A stretch of DNA of 64,000 nt from Hymenoscyphus infarciens (taxonomy: Eukaryota; Ascomycota; Leotiomycetes; Helotiales; Helotiaceae). Below are positions 1 to 12,121 of this stretch, piece after piece (the first letter of the stretch is position 1; every line of letters begins with the position of its first letter). Where the stretch lies: the NCBI GenBank assembly GCA_001414345.1, contig LLCB01000111.1, positions 62,001 to 126,000 on the forward strand, in the 5' to 3' direction. The notes under the pieces are model-generated. The model did not search any database. It was not told where the DNA came from and saw only the letters and a list, made by a program, of their open reading frames with translations. Made by a program: the position numbers and the translations under genes.

Positions 1-1359
1 ATGTTACCGATTCTCCCCAACGACGGAACCTAATTGACTGAAGAGAAAGCTCCGTACATAACAACTCATAATCGGATCCAAATTCCTGAGTGGTGAGAAT
101 GGACTTGAGATTATCGGCTGCGTTGCTGAAGAGGGCCACAATGGATGACATTGTCAACTTGATTGTCGGTTTGGTTTGGTTGACGATGAGAGCTTGACGG
201 TTGACGAAGGACGTTTGATGAGGCTTCGTGATTACATTGGGACAGACAGTCGTGAAATTAGGTTACATTCACCACTCGACTCGACCACGGAGTGTGGTAC
301 CAAGTCAGCCCGATAGCTTCACACATATATAATGGGCCGATAAGTTGGTGAACGTGTAGCAACATCCCCAAACATGAACGTTGGGTCAGACAGCAGGACG
401 CGCTGATATTAAATAACAATCAACAGCACATGGATGAGGCTCAAGTTCGGTCATCTTTCCCTTGGATTCGCATTGTAAGCATTGGGATAGCTGAAGGAGC
501 GAGGTGGGATGATTGGTTCGAACCAGGAAACTGAAACGGTTTACGGTCTGCGAGTGGCCGCGAGGGTGAGAACAACAACTGTAGTAACTGCAGCGAAATG
601 CAACACAAACTGACAGAATGCAGTCAAGTGCATGGATGAGCAGCGAACGACGACGTTGATTTGAAGGAGCAACGCCAACAAAATCCCCATCCCACCTTCA
701 ACCAAGCTCTTGAAACCTGCTAACATAACAACACTCGAATCACCCCGCACCACGCGCACACATAGCCGAGGGCGGAAGCGCAGAGAGGGCGAGACGATAA
801 CTACAGACGGCACATAGGGCTGAGAGAAGAATCGATAGAGGAAGGCAGGAGTGTGTGAAAGGGTGCAGAAGGAGGAACTACGAGCAAGTTTAATCCAGCG
901 CGAGGCGAAGTTGATTCAGGTTGGAGATCAAGGAAACGTGACTGCGGCGTGAGAGTTGAAACGATCCTGGTAGGCTGAGAGATGGAGTTGAGGGCATTCG
1001 TAAGATTATACCGGTAGTCGGTCAGGTGGTTTGTAGATGATTTCCTCGTGTAGATCTACTTTTTTAGGGATCTGTTGCGGGTGAGATGTTGGAGCTGTGA
1101 TGAGAAGCTGGTGATGAGCTCGTAAAAGTCCGGGGGTTCGCTGGCCGCTGCAAATACGAGCAAGTGACACAGAGTGCTGACAGGCTCTCCGAAGATACCA
1201 CTGCCACTGTAGTTTGATGAAAGTTTCTACACAGAAAAGGTGAAATAACTTTCAGAGGATGTCTAGCCTCAAACATATAATCTATATACACGAAGAAAAA
1301 AAGTAAGTTGCCAAAAGTATTTGTCAAGAAAAGAAGGTCCTCACAATCCACACCCACTC
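1..1359. other. Left-edge non-coding stretch
   Basis: No reading frame here has a recognisable product or a convincing splice pattern. The right part is the 3' flank of the minus-strand DUF1996 gene. A short perfect palindrome resembling a tRNA T-arm (GGTTCGAACC near 513-522) is present, but no tRNA cloverleaf can be folded around it. Confidence 0.5.
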
Positions 1360-2387
1360 TTACAGTCCACCATCAAGGAGAGAACGTCTATCCCATCGTC
1401 CCAAAGCTCTCTTCGCCATCATCGTAAGCGAAGTGGCATAATCCGAAGTCCCTTTCGAAGGATCCGCATCCGCTGGCGTTTTACAAACCGCAGCATCAGC
1501 ATCTCCACCATTAGGACCCGTAACCTCAGCAAAGACCTTCTTATCATTAGCCTTCAACATGTTCGTAGCAGCCTCCTCGAGCCATCCGTTGATGAAATCG
1601 CCGTGAGAGCAGTAAGATTTGCCACAAGCAAGTTCCAGAGGTGCAGTTCCGGACCATCCGTTAGGAAGGGTCTTGCGGAGATCGTAACGGATGGAGAATC
1701 GGAGTTGAGGCATTCTCTTCATGTTTTGGGGGCATCGGTTGTCGGCTTTGTAGGTGGAGTTCCAGTTTTGAGTGCCGGAGTAGGTTGATTCGAGGGTGGT
1801 GGGGTTGACGCAGTCGTGGAAGAGGAGGAGCGTTTGCAGGTGGGTGGAGCATGTTTTGGAGGGGAATGCGGCGGCATCTTTGCCTGTTTCTGTTGCATCG
1901 CCTTCGCAGAACCAACTTATTCCTGCTAGTTCTTCGACATCGGCTTGGGTTGTTCCTGCTGAGTTTCCGGCTACTTGTTTGAAGTTTTGCGGAATTCCAA
2001 TTTCCGCGGATTCAATTGCGATGTAGTATGCGCTGAATCGGTTGATTGGGACGGGTGTGTATGTCGTTCCATCGACAGCAAATAGGGTCGGTACCCCTGA
2101 AGAATGGTTGTTAGTAAAAGAATTGATAGAAATGAAATTGAAGAGAGCTTACAATAAGAGGAAAAGTCATTTGGGTTGTAAGCAGTAGTGCAGCCAGCCT
2201 GTAACTCTTTCGAGGTTTTCGTATTGGCCGTCACCGCATCAGATCCGAAGAAACTGTGTAAATGACTTTTATATTTCCCAGGCATGACAACTGGATCAAC
2301 ATTCTTGTGCATAAAAAGGTCTGCTTCAACAATGGTATAGGCCCAAGCCGAACCAGCAGCGGCCAATAAAAGAGTGATGGCCTGCAT
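1360..2387 (-). CDS. Secreted DUF1996 domain protein
   Basis: Two exons, 2387-2153 and 2096-1360, give 323 residues. The intron (2152-2097) is phase 1 and ends TTCTTCAG; splicing rebuilds the family sequence DFSSYWVPTLFAVDG, typical of DUF1996. Residues 1-16 (MQAITLLLAAAGSAWA) are a clear signal peptide, so the protein is probably secreted or wall-associated. Other family hallmarks are the start of the mature region with HKNVDPVVMPGKYKSHLHSF, the FHDCVNP segment and the CP-x(5)-PQLRFSIRYD segment. The start at 2387 is the first ATG that gives a signal peptide; an upstream in-frame extension lacks an ATG with such a leader. DUF1996 proteins are common in fungal secretomes but their biochemical role is not established. 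It is divergently oriented from the NTF2-like gene. Confidence 0.9.
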
Positions 2388-3918
2388 GTTGAGAAGTAGT
2401 TTGAGATGAAGATCCTGAGAAGGAGTGAGGAACAGTATCACTTGGAGAACTGCTTAGACCGGAATTCGAAAAGAGGGAATTGAATCGGATGGCAAGAAAC
2501 TCAACCATCCTCCGGGACTGATGGAAGTATATACTTCCCCAAAGTGAGATTGAAACATGCCAAATTGGCCAAGAATTTCCAAGATACATAACAACTGCAT
2601 TCTATCGATCAAAAGCGGCTCTTCGGAGAACACTCGCGGAGGCAAGTTGAACGAATTTAGTTGAAGTTTAACGCGTTGGTATGCGCTTAATTTGAGTAAA
2701 ATGTTGAAAAGTGGAAATATATGTTTTGAAACGGATCCTGTTAATGTCCCCTCCACCAAACGGGTGCAAACTACTCTAAGCGATACCCAGTTTTCGGGGA
2801 TTGGAGGTAATGCACCCCATATGTTTCCTTTTTTGGTCGTGGAGTAAGCTTGTCGTCTGGAATAAATTGAAAAGCGGGGAGATGTATAATCTCTAAAGAG
2901 TAGTACCAGCCCTTGGCGTTGTTTCGAAACAGCCACATCTAGACGCAGAGCTTTCTCAAGGGCGATCGACGGTAAATGTGGAAACTGATAAACTCGATGA
3001 TAGGTAACCTACCGTGGTGACGATCGTATCAAAGAATAGGACACTTGCGGCTCTTTGTGTCAACGTCAATCGATTGCAACAAACCAGTATTTCGCCTCTG
3101 TTTCTCTCCCTTCCTTCATGTACAAACCTGAAGGCACTCCACAGTCTAAAATTGGTGGACGACATTAACAATTAAAACCAAACGTGATATACCCTAAACA
3201 TTTGGTGTTTAAATGGAAATAGAAGCTCAAGAAACTTGAAGAAAGGCTTGATACCGAAGATTCGGTGGACTATGTCGGACCGAAAACGGAGACCACGGTC
3301 CGGACAGTGCGGAAGTTAGGAAGAACCTGAATGGATAGAAAGTTCGCTTGTACAGAGTAAATAGCATCACGCCCCCTTCAGTTCATCCGATTTTCATCCC
3401 CCTGGCAACTCTGAAACGAGAACACGCCGCAGCAGAAAAGAGGACTACTGCCTAAAAGATCGGTGCGATTACCTGACTTGGAAATGTGATGACCTGGCTA
3501 AAGAACTTGAACTTGTAAAACTTGAAAGGGAATATCCAACTTTTGATATACCCCAAAATTCGCATGGAAGGATAGAGCGGGGGATCCGCAAATTAATAAC
3601 AAATAAACAGTGATACGGACCCCTCGTCAAGCCACAGATGACTGCCCCGCAGATGCGCATCTTTATGCCTTGTAAATGATTGTCCCAACCCGGTAATATT
3701 CAATGCATAAGATGGTAATAAGATGATAATATTGGATATAAATGTCGCTAGACGGAATTCTGTAATACTAGGTAAAATCCCGTCAGGGTCGAGAGCGTGA
3801 GGTGCGGTCGGATCAGGCACGTGCTTGCTCCTTCCCGAAACCAGCCCGGCACAGAAAGCGCGACTCGCAAACAAAAGCTCCAAGCTGTCAACACCACAAC
3901 ACCACAACACCACACACT

Positions 3919-3968
3919 TTCCCTTCCTCTTCCTCTTCCTCTTCCTCTTCCTCTTCCTTCCTCTTCCA
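3919..3968 (+). repeat. CT-rich (CTTCCT)n promoter tract
   Basis: About seven hexamer copies of CTTCCT/TTCCTC precede the NTF2-like gene by roughly 240 bases. Pyrimidine-rich tracts are frequent just upstream of transcription starts in filamentous fungi, so this probably marks the core promoter. The assignment is by position only. Confidence 0.6.
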
Positions 3969-4087
3969 CCACGCTGGCCGATCTCCATCGCTTCTCAGTC
4001 GCCTTCTCTCCTTTTTGGATCAATCATCCATTCACTTCTAGTAACCTCCGTACACACCCAAGACCTCATCTGTCTTTCTGTCTTCTC

Positions 4088-4118
4088 GCATTGCATCGCA
4101 TCGCATCGCATCGCATTA
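4088..4118 (+). repeat. (GCATC)n pentamer repeat in 5' leader
   Basis: Five to six tandem copies of GCATC (first and last imperfect, GCATT) lie about 85-110 bases before the ATG at 4200. It is a short microsatellite, probably within the 5' UTR of the NTF2-like gene. Confidence 0.7.
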
Positions 4119-4199
4119 CAGCACAGCTGCGGCGCCGGCTCCTCTTTCTCCAATCATCTCACCTCCTGAAACCGACGAAAACCCCAATTCAACACCACA

Positions 4200-6027
4200 A
4201 TGTCTCTCCAGCGTGTGTACGAGCAGTTCCTGGCGACCAACGATGCCTCCCTCTTGGCCTCGGATGCGTCCCTACACTACATTACCACTTTGACAACGCT
4301 CAAGGGCGCCGCTGCCATCGGCAAACACCTCAGCGGGCAGATCCATGAGCTCAAGAAGAAGGAAGAAAAGGTCCTCGATGTCGTCGAAGCCTCCAATGCG
4401 CTCGCCGTAGAAGTCCATACCACAATTGAGTTCCTCACCGGAGGCGGCGCATATCTACCAGGTCTCGACGACAACTTTCTCTCAGATCGCATTGTCACCT
4501 TTCCCGTCGTACGTTCCTACGAACCCTTCCATTTCTTTTCTTGCGCGACGTTGCTAACCAGACCTTCGCCAGATCCACATTGTCACGTTCAACCCCGACG
4601 GAAAGATTACACAAATACGACAGAACTGGGATCAGGGTTCATTACTCAAGCTGATCGATGTCATTGGCAAATCGGGACGAAACTGGCCAATTCGCGACGG
4701 AAAGGACCAGATTAAATTGATTGCTTCCAGTGTCAAATCCGCTGGCAAGCCTGCCGCCGGTGCTTCCAATGCCGACGAATTGCCAGTCAGACCTCGAGGC
4801 AACTCCAACAATGTCACTGGCGATCCCCATGCCTCCCTTGCGCTCTTTGCGCCCCGCGAGAAGAACCCTTCCGCAAGCAGCGTAGTCGCTCAAAAATCAT
4901 CCTCCCGACCACCCCAACGCGAGTACAGTGAGCTGTTTGTAGGAGGTGAAGAAGATGGGTCCCCTCCAACTAATTCCTCCAGCCACGCTCGATCCGAATC
5001 CCCTTCCAAGGCATACAACAAGGCAGGCGCAAACAAGAACTATGCACCATCGCGTCTCTTCGATGTTGACACCGTTGAGGAGGAAGACACTGGTCCATTA
5101 ACCGCTGCAGACGCACGCCAAGGTGGAAGCCGTAACTTCTATCGTCCCAATCCCAAGAGATATGAGCACTTTGACATGACCGATGGCGATGTTGAAGAGC
5201 CAACATCAAACAAAAACCAAAAGCCACTCAAGGCGACTGAATCCGGAAAGCACCGAAGCCAGTGGAACTTTGATGACTTCAACACCCCACAAAAGGTGGT
5301 TCCAACCAAGGTTCTCCGCACCAACGACGTCCGACACTGGGGAAACAGCGACGACGAGGTTATGGATAGCCCAATCAAGACAAAGAAGGTTGACAAGCCT
5401 CGAAAGGACGCTGAGCCACACTTTGAATTTGTTGACGATGGAACTCCAGATGGTGCTCGGCGCATTGTTAGCCGGCCAAGAGGACAGGGTCAGAATGATG
5501 GACTTGGTCTGTACAAGAACAACTTGTACGACGACGAGAACGGCGGCTCTGCTGGAGGTGCTGCATTCAACAAAGGCAACACTCTCGCAAATACCAAGGA
5601 TCGTCGTAAGGACTTCGATCCTCATTTCGCCATGACCGATGATTCCCCTGCAGCTACACCAGCGCCTGAGCGTATCTCTGACCACCGCCAAAAGGCTGTC
5701 AAGATGATGGATGCTAACTGGGATACCTATGATCAATCACCTCACCAAAAGGAGAACATCCCCATTTCGAATTCCTCCAATCCAAACCCGGGCAAGGGTC
5801 CCTTGTCTGAAGCAAGCAACATCATGAGCCACCGAAATGATGCTCATGTAGGTATCATGACTGGTGGTGATGGAATGGGTGGAAAGAAGGGCACTGGCAG
5901 ATCATGGGGCTTCGGAGACGAGAGCGACGGAGAGGAAACCGGTGGCGTCAACAAGCCAAGCAAATTCAAGACTGGCAAGACCCAAGGCCGACAACAGGCT
6001 ACTGGTGGTGATTTCTGGGATTTCTAA
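4200..6027 (+). CDS. NTF2-like domain protein with long disordered tail
   Basis: Exons 4200-4508 and 4573-6027 join in phase 0 across a 64-nt intron (GTACGT donor, TTGCTAACC branch site, CGCCAG acceptor) to give 587 residues. Residues 1 to about 130 form an NTF2/SnoaL-like fold: YEQFLATNDASLLASDASLHY at the start, and a C-terminal strand IHIVTFNPDGKITQIRQNWD encoded by the start of exon 2. The rest is charged and low in hydrophobics. It contains a recurring short motif of aromatic-acidic type: HFDMTDGD, HFEFVDDG and HFAMTDDS, each preceded by K/D-rich sequence, plus RQWNFDDFNTP-like and GGDFWDF ends. Repeated motifs of this kind suggest a binding region; similar fungal proteins are often annotated as NTF2 domain proteins of unknown role. 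No catalytic residues are evident. Confidence 0.88.
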
Positions 6028-6803
6028 ATCGAATACCTTGACATCCCTGGGGGTGGTAGCATCAAAATGAAATCCGACCATCACGGCTGCTTAATGGCTA
6101 ATGAGTACGAGTTTACGACAGCGCATACAGGGTACTATTTTTTATTTTGTTTGTATTCGTCTCTTTTTTCTTTCATTGGTCTTATGGATACGCACACAGA
6201 ATGTTGAGAACGAAGGGGGGCGTCGAGTTGAGTGGATAAATCGAATTGTACACGGGAGGCGTCTCTTGGAAGAAAAAGTTTTATATCAGAACTTGGAGTG
6301 GATTCGTGTGGTGGTGTTTGAGCGACGCGATGGCTTTTTTTTATTTGTAATCTTATGTTTAGTGTTGGTAAGATAGGAATTGAGACGACATTGTCACATC
6401 ATCGATCTTGGCCTTTGAGATTGCGGCTGCTGTCTATGTGAATTCTTCTAGATGAGCCCTGTTCCCTGCTTGTACTAATGGGTTTGCTACAACAGGTCTC
6501 GCCAGGGTGCCAAACGCCTTATGGTAAGTAAGATATTGATCGTGGTTGCTGATGAAGCTCGTAATATATCCTCGACCAGCACGATCCTAGAGTATCTTTC
6601 CTTCTCTTCCTAGGGGTTATTTTTTCCTGTTAGGCTGTTGGGTTGTCCAGAGAAACGAGGCCATGTCTTTTCCAGGCACCACCCCCAAGCGTCGAATGGC
6701 TTTTCTTGTTTTGTCCCTCTGGTTGTTGATTGGCCTATTGTGTTCTGTAAATTGGTTGGTTGGTGGCTAGAGCGTTTGAGGAACTCGGTGTATATTATAG
6801 TAA
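6028..6803 (+). other. 3' flank of the NTF2-like gene
   Basis: Non-coding sequence of ordinary composition, presumed to hold the 3' UTR. Its right edge passes abruptly into TA-rich, RIP-altered repeat DNA at about 6,800. Confidence 0.5.
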
Positions 6804-7208
6804 TTTATCGCTTTTCGTCACATACACGTATTTGAGGCTATTTTGAGAATTTCTATATTTGCTAGCTAGCTTCTAGTATCTTACTCTACACTCTCTTATA
6901 TGCTATCTTTTTAGGCTAATTAGGAGACTCTCTAAGCATCTCACTAATATAAGAGTAAAAAGAGTAAGTACTATCAGCTATCGCACTTATTTAAGAGGCT
7001 AAAAAAGTACTAACTAATCCTAGTAAGTATATCGCAAAGAGGTATAAAGGTAGAGTTAAAAAAGAGCTTAATACTAAATAAGACGTTAAAAGCGATAAGA
7101 AGTATTATTAGTAGAATAGAGATTACTTAGCATAAGAGGAGGCATATATATATATACCTCCTTCTTACTTAATAAGCTAATTCCTTAATTTACTATAAAC
7201 CCTTTCTA
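6804..7208. repeat. Short repeat unit A-B (405 bp)
   Basis: This unit is made of block A (6804-6982) and block B (7054-7208). A recurs directly after it at 7209-7387, and B recurs at 9565-9720. It therefore has the same two ends as the following 2.5 kb unit but almost no interior, and looks like an internally deleted copy. Compared with the second copy, A here keeps more C and G (CACATACACG against CATATATATA), so transitions of C to T and G to A account for most differences, as expected of RIP. Confidence 0.75.
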
Positions 7209-9720
7209 TTTATCGCTTTTCGTCATATATATATATTTAAGGCTATTTTAAGAATTTCTATATTTACTAGCTAGCTTCTAGTATCTTACTCTATACTCTC
7301 TTATATACTATCTTTTTAGGCTAATTAGAAGGCTCTCTAAGTATCTTACTAATATAAGAGTAAAAAGAGTAAGTACTATTAGCTATCTTAAGAGAGGTCA
7401 CTTAACTAATTAAAGAGAAGCTACTATAAATATAAGAAAGAATAAGGCTTTTTAAAAGCAAAAAGGACTACAAGCAGCGTAAATAGTAATATAACATAGT
7501 TATAATAGAGAATATACTATCTACTAACTATAGAGGTCTTCTAAAGCCTACTAGGCTAGGAGAGAGAGAGCCCTACCTATTAAAAAGCGTCTATTTAAAA
7601 GGTATTGCTTCTAATAGCTTAGAGTAAAGTATCTCTTAAAAGTATTTAAAGTCTACTTTCTAAGTATCTAAATATCTATATCTAATACCCTATTATCAAA
7701 AGCATATTACATAGCACCCCTATATAGACTATATTCTAAATATAATATACTATTACTAACGCTAACTATTTAGAGGTAGTAGCATAAAGAGCTAATATAT
7801 CGGTTTCTTATAAAAGAGCTACTCTTCTAATAAAAGAGTAATACTATAGAAGGTTAAGAATCGAGAGTAAATAGCGCTTAAAGTACTACTATAAAACAGA
7901 TAGGTAATCTTATACCTAATACTAATATCTCTACTCTTATATACTTATAGTCTAATTTACTTAATCGTAGATATACAATTATATATTCATCTTCCTTAGC
8001 AAAAGTAACATCCTATTATTAAAGGTATATATATATAAATACTCCATAGTTAACTAAATCAGCGTCTTTATATATAATCTCTATAGTATAAAAGAATCCC
8101 GTAAAAGCTAACTTTATAGTAGCTTCAAAGTTAAAGCTATTAATCTATCCTAGCCATAGAACCCAAGGCCTAGCCTCTAAAGCTTAAGAGGTAATCTAGC
8201 GTAATTATAGCATTAACAAAGGCTCCGCCTTCTTCTTCTTATAAGAGCCCTATATTGCTCAAACGCCTACTATAATTCAACGTAAAAGCAGGGACTCGAA
8301 TAGCTTCAGATCTAGGTTACACTCTATATATATTAATCGAATCGTAGAAAGGCTAATTTATATAAAGTCCGCCTTTAAAAGTCCTTAACTAATCCCGCTA
8401 TATACTCTCCTTAAAACCCACTTATAAAGTACCAAAGTCGTTACTAGCCACAGTCGCTAGAGTCTCTTAACCTAGAACCTCTTAAAAGAGCATATATATA
8501 TGCTATACACCTTCTAAGTATTCGGCGAGAGGCTATAATAGAAGAGCCTTACATATATCTTAGATATCCCAACTTTATTCTTTATATATTCGAGGTAATC
8601 AAGAGAGAGATCGTTAAATCGAGAGACATTGTTATTTACCGCTAATATTCCTTCTAACAGATTCTCTCTTAGATTAATTCCTTCGCTTATTAGTAGTACT
8701 TCCTAATAAGGAGAGAGGTTAGTCTATCAAGTATTATTAGCATATATTATCTCTTTCTCTAGTATATTAAATTGTTAGCTCTGCTTATCTATTCCTTAAT
8801 TAGTAACTATTAGTATAGTAATATTATCTTAATTACTTTAGCTAAGCTCTAGAACTCCCGCTAGGTTGCTCTAAGCGGTAGCGCTAAAGTTATAAGAGTA
8901 TCCTATATCAAAATTAGCTTATAGGTAGCCCTAAAAGTTAGAGTATCCTATGTTAAAGTTGCCTTAACCGAAGTTACTCTAAGAGTATCTCTAAGGATAT
9001 CTAGGAGCAAAGCCTTAAGAGTATCCTCTATTAAATAGTCCCTCTATATAACCCTAGTATCTACTATTATATCCACCTATATATCTATTAACCTAGGGGT
9101 ATTAGTTACCTTAAAAGAGGAGAGAGTTATTTAGCCTATTTACTCAGATAGAGTCTTAGAGAAGGGGTTTATTAATACTATCATCGTCGTTGTTGTCGCC
9201 GTCGCTATCGCTGTCGCCTCTACTTTATAGATAGAAGTCTATCCTGTTATTATCTTAAGCTTAACCTTAGTCCTACTATACTTATCTTCTTTAATAGGCT
9301 AGATAGCAAGCACTGTTTATAACATCGCCTTAATTAGTAGTAGCGTCCTAGATAGCATATCGTACTTATATAGCTGCTCGAGCGTTATAGCGTGCTTTGC
9401 TAACTCGTCTATTACGCTTATTATCTTTAATACTATTGTCTTCTACTAGTTAAGCTTAGAGCGCCTTAGTAGCTCTATTACTAGCCTTAGTAATAACGCT
9501 CTTATGAGCAACTTATTTACTATGCTTTAGAGGCATCCTTAATAGATAGATAAGAGTATTATTAAGTTAAAAAAGAGCTTAATACTAAATAAGACGTTAA
9601 AAGCGACAAGAAGTGTTATTAGTAGAATAGAGGTTACTTAGCACGAGAGGAGGTATATATATATATACCTCCTCCTTACTTAATAAGCTAATTCCTCAAT
9701 TCACTATAAACCCTTTCTAT
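7209..9720. mobile_element. RIP-degraded repeat element with A...B ends (2.5 kb)
   Basis: The element is bounded by block A (7209-7387) and block B (9565-9720), both repeated in the adjacent short unit. The sequence is rich in TpA and nearly free of TpG, the footprint of repeat-induced point mutation acting on CpA. Block B contains a perfect 26-bp palindrome at about 9648-9673 (AGGAGG, then alternating TA, then CCTCCT). A decayed reading frame is visible on the minus strand (listed separately). No reverse transcriptase or transposase motif can be read, so the class is undetermined; a non-LTR or non-autonomous element is possible. Confidence 0.6.
8840..9230 (-). pseudogene. Decayed Gln/Gly/Asn/Tyr-rich element ORF
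   Basis: One minus-strand frame stays compositionally coherent, with repeated GYS-, NF- and RY-type units (for example RGYS, GNFNIGYSNF, SYNF) and, further 5', an Asp-rich run from 9178-9225. It is interrupted by about a dozen stops, nearly all TAA or TAG. These fall where Gln would suit the context, which is what CAA/CAG to TAA/TAG RIP changes produce. Such low-complexity Gly/Asn/Gln-rich sequence occurs in Gag-like proteins of fungal retroelements, but I see no zinc knuckle, so that identity is only a suggestion. Confidence 0.45.
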
Positions 9721-11990
9721 ATAATATAACGAGATAGTATAAAGAAATAGTATAAACAGAGATCTTTCACCTCTATACTATCTAGAGATGTATATATCTT
9801 CCTATCTACTCTAAACCACTAACGAGAGAATCTAGAGGCTAGAGTTATATTCTATAAGCTTATAAGATCTTATGTTTTTAAATTACCTTACTAATATAGA
9901 TATCCTACGTTAGAAATTTAGTCGATACTTAGTTAGAGAAAACTAAAAACACTTTCTAGTTTAGGTTTAGAAATTACGAGAGAATTTTAAAGATTAGAAT
10001 ACTCTTTATACTAAGTAATATTATAAGTCGAGTAAACTTATAACTACCGCTTTATTTATACTACTTAGTTAAGTAATTCTTTATACTTCGACTATTTACC
10101 GAGATAATTACTATTTTTATAAGCTATAAGACCTCGCGAGCGTTTTACTTTTTAGATCTTCTAGCTTAGAATTAAGCTATTAAAAGAATTAGAAAGCTTA
10201 TTAAAAAGCATCTAAAGAGCTATTAAGAGAAGTTAGTATACGATTTTAAGTATCTAAGTTTCTATTACTCTAAATAGCTCTCTATATTCTTCTATATATC
10301 TAAGAGAGAAGAATTATAGCGAGTATATATATAAAGCCTAAGATAGTAAAAGTTTAGCTAAAGTTAACACTGCTAATAAACTATATTAAATAATATAAAA
10401 GAAAATCTTCTAAATAGTATAAATATTTAAATAATCGTTAATTTAGTTTAAATAGCTACTTGATTCTTTTCTTTTATTAAAATAAGTCTAAATAGAAAAC
10501 TCTATAAGAAAGAGAGAGTACTTCTATTTAGTATTAGAAGAAATTATATTCTATTATATATAAAGATATTTAAATAGACTAATAATATCTTATATACTCT
10601 ACTTAGAGATACTTTATTTAGAGATATACTTTTGAAATATTATATCTTAGAGATATTATCTCTTAAAAATATTACTATCTATCTATTTAGAAATATATTC
10701 CTAGATATATTTTACTCTTAGAGAAATTTTATTTTAGAGCTCTAGCTTATTAGAAATAGACTTATACTTAGATAGATAGTAGAATATATAACTCTAATAT
10801 ATATTCTTAGAAATAGTATTATACTTGAAAAAATTATTAGTAGATATATAGCTCGGTTTTTGAAGTATTATATAAGTATATATTACTCGGTTTTATAAAA
10901 GTAGTAAAGCTAGGTCTAGGCTATTCAAAAGCCGCTAATAGCGAAGTAATTATTTCTTAAAAGAGAGTTCGTTATATAACTATTAAGTTTAGACTTAAGC
11001 GACGATATAATATTTATTAGATTATTATAATAATATATATTTGTAATAGATCGTTACGTGGTTAGAGGTTACGTAGGCGATGCCGCTGCCTCCTAGTATA
11101 GTAAAATAGCGAATTAGCTACTAGTTAATTCTTATGTCTTTTAGCTCGCTAACGTAGTAGTTAAAGCTATTTATTCTACGATCGTTATAATATTATATAA
11201 TAAAAATTATAAATTCTAAGAAATATTATTAAAAAAGTAACGATAATTAATAAATATTAGGTTTTTAGTACTAGTGTCTTATAATACTAAATAGCTATTA
11301 TATAACTTATATTTTATTTTTAAAAATCTACTTTATTATATTAAAAAGTTATTATATAAATCTTAATTTAGTATAAAGAACTTATAATATAACGAATAAG
11401 TATACTCTTTTAGAGTTAGGAATATTTAGAATTTACTATTAAAATTATATAACTTTATCTTTATTTTTAGAAAATAGTAAGACCAAGTGTTCTATTAGCT
11501 CTCTTAGCTAGAAGAACTAATCTCCTCTAGATTAACTATTTTCCGTCGATAATCGATATATTATTAGTTATTCTTAGAAATTTAGTATTAATTAGACATA
11601 GATAGCATTTATATAAATATAACAAGACATAGTGTATATATATATTCTGTTTATCTTTGAAATTGTATATAGTCTTATGCTTATTAAGTCTTTTTGATCA
11701 AGAGTTTTTCAGTAATTTTGGTTCTTAGGGTTGCTAATTAGGAATATGCGCTTACAAATCGTGGCCGCGTAGTCTTCTCGATTATAAGCTTATAATGTAT
11801 TATAACACTTTTGCGTGATATCAAGTAAGGCGGGGGTTGGTAGATATCACTTTGATAGTGATAGCATTAGCGACTAATAGTAATTTAACGATCCTTTTCT
11901 CTAGTTTAGTCTTCTTCAAACCATTTAAATCATTTTTTGGGAGTTTTCTTGCCATTTTGTACTAGCGATATTAAAAGATTGCAATTGAAG
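9721..11990. repeat. AT-rich RIP-altered block
   Basis: A 2.3 kb stretch of extreme TA-rich sequence with no open frame of note and very little TpG. Occasional GC islands survive (for example around 11050-11100). It is probably one or more decayed transposons continuing from the 6.8-9.7 kb repeat, but no ends or coding motifs can be identified. Confidence 0.5.
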
Positions 11991-12121
11991 AATGTTATAT
12001 TGAGTAAATATCTCCGAAGGAAACGCTGAAGGATACGCTGAATGAAGTAATTAAAGAATTTTGTAATCTGAGCAGTGAGTCTACTCCTGGTGAACGACTG
12101 AGAAAGAAAGAAAAATTACTT

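Larger units (their letters stand above)
2388..4199. promoter_or_regulatory. Divergent intergenic/promoter region
   Basis: A 1.8 kb gap lies between the divergent DUF1996 (-) and NTF2-like (+) genes. Open frames on the minus strand here (for example 2454-2936) show no family and lack proper context. On the plus strand the last 300 bases carry a pyrimidine-rich tract and a pentamer repeat, which are listed separately and likely sit in the core promoter or 5' UTR of the plus-strand gene. Confidence 0.5.

Noticed and set aside
513..526. tRNA T-arm-like GGTTCGAACC
   Set aside because: No acceptor, D or anticodon stems can be formed around it on either strand; it is just a short palindrome.
2454..2936. 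160-codon minus-strand frame upstream of the DUF1996 gene
   Set aside because: No ATG-based start with context, no domain, and it occupies the promoter of the DUF1996 gene.
3797..4348. 183-codon plus-strand frame overlapping the NTF2-like gene start
   Set aside because: It is built from the CT-rich and GCATC repeats and is out of frame with the NTF2-like domain.
8460..8620. CRISPR-like or other prokaryotic array in the TA-rich region
   Set aside because: No regular repeat-spacer pattern; the sequence is RIP-altered fungal repeat DNA.
6804..9720. LTR retrotransposon with 405-bp LTRs
   Set aside because: The second unit does not contain A and B at LTR spacing; A is at its left end only and B at its right end only.
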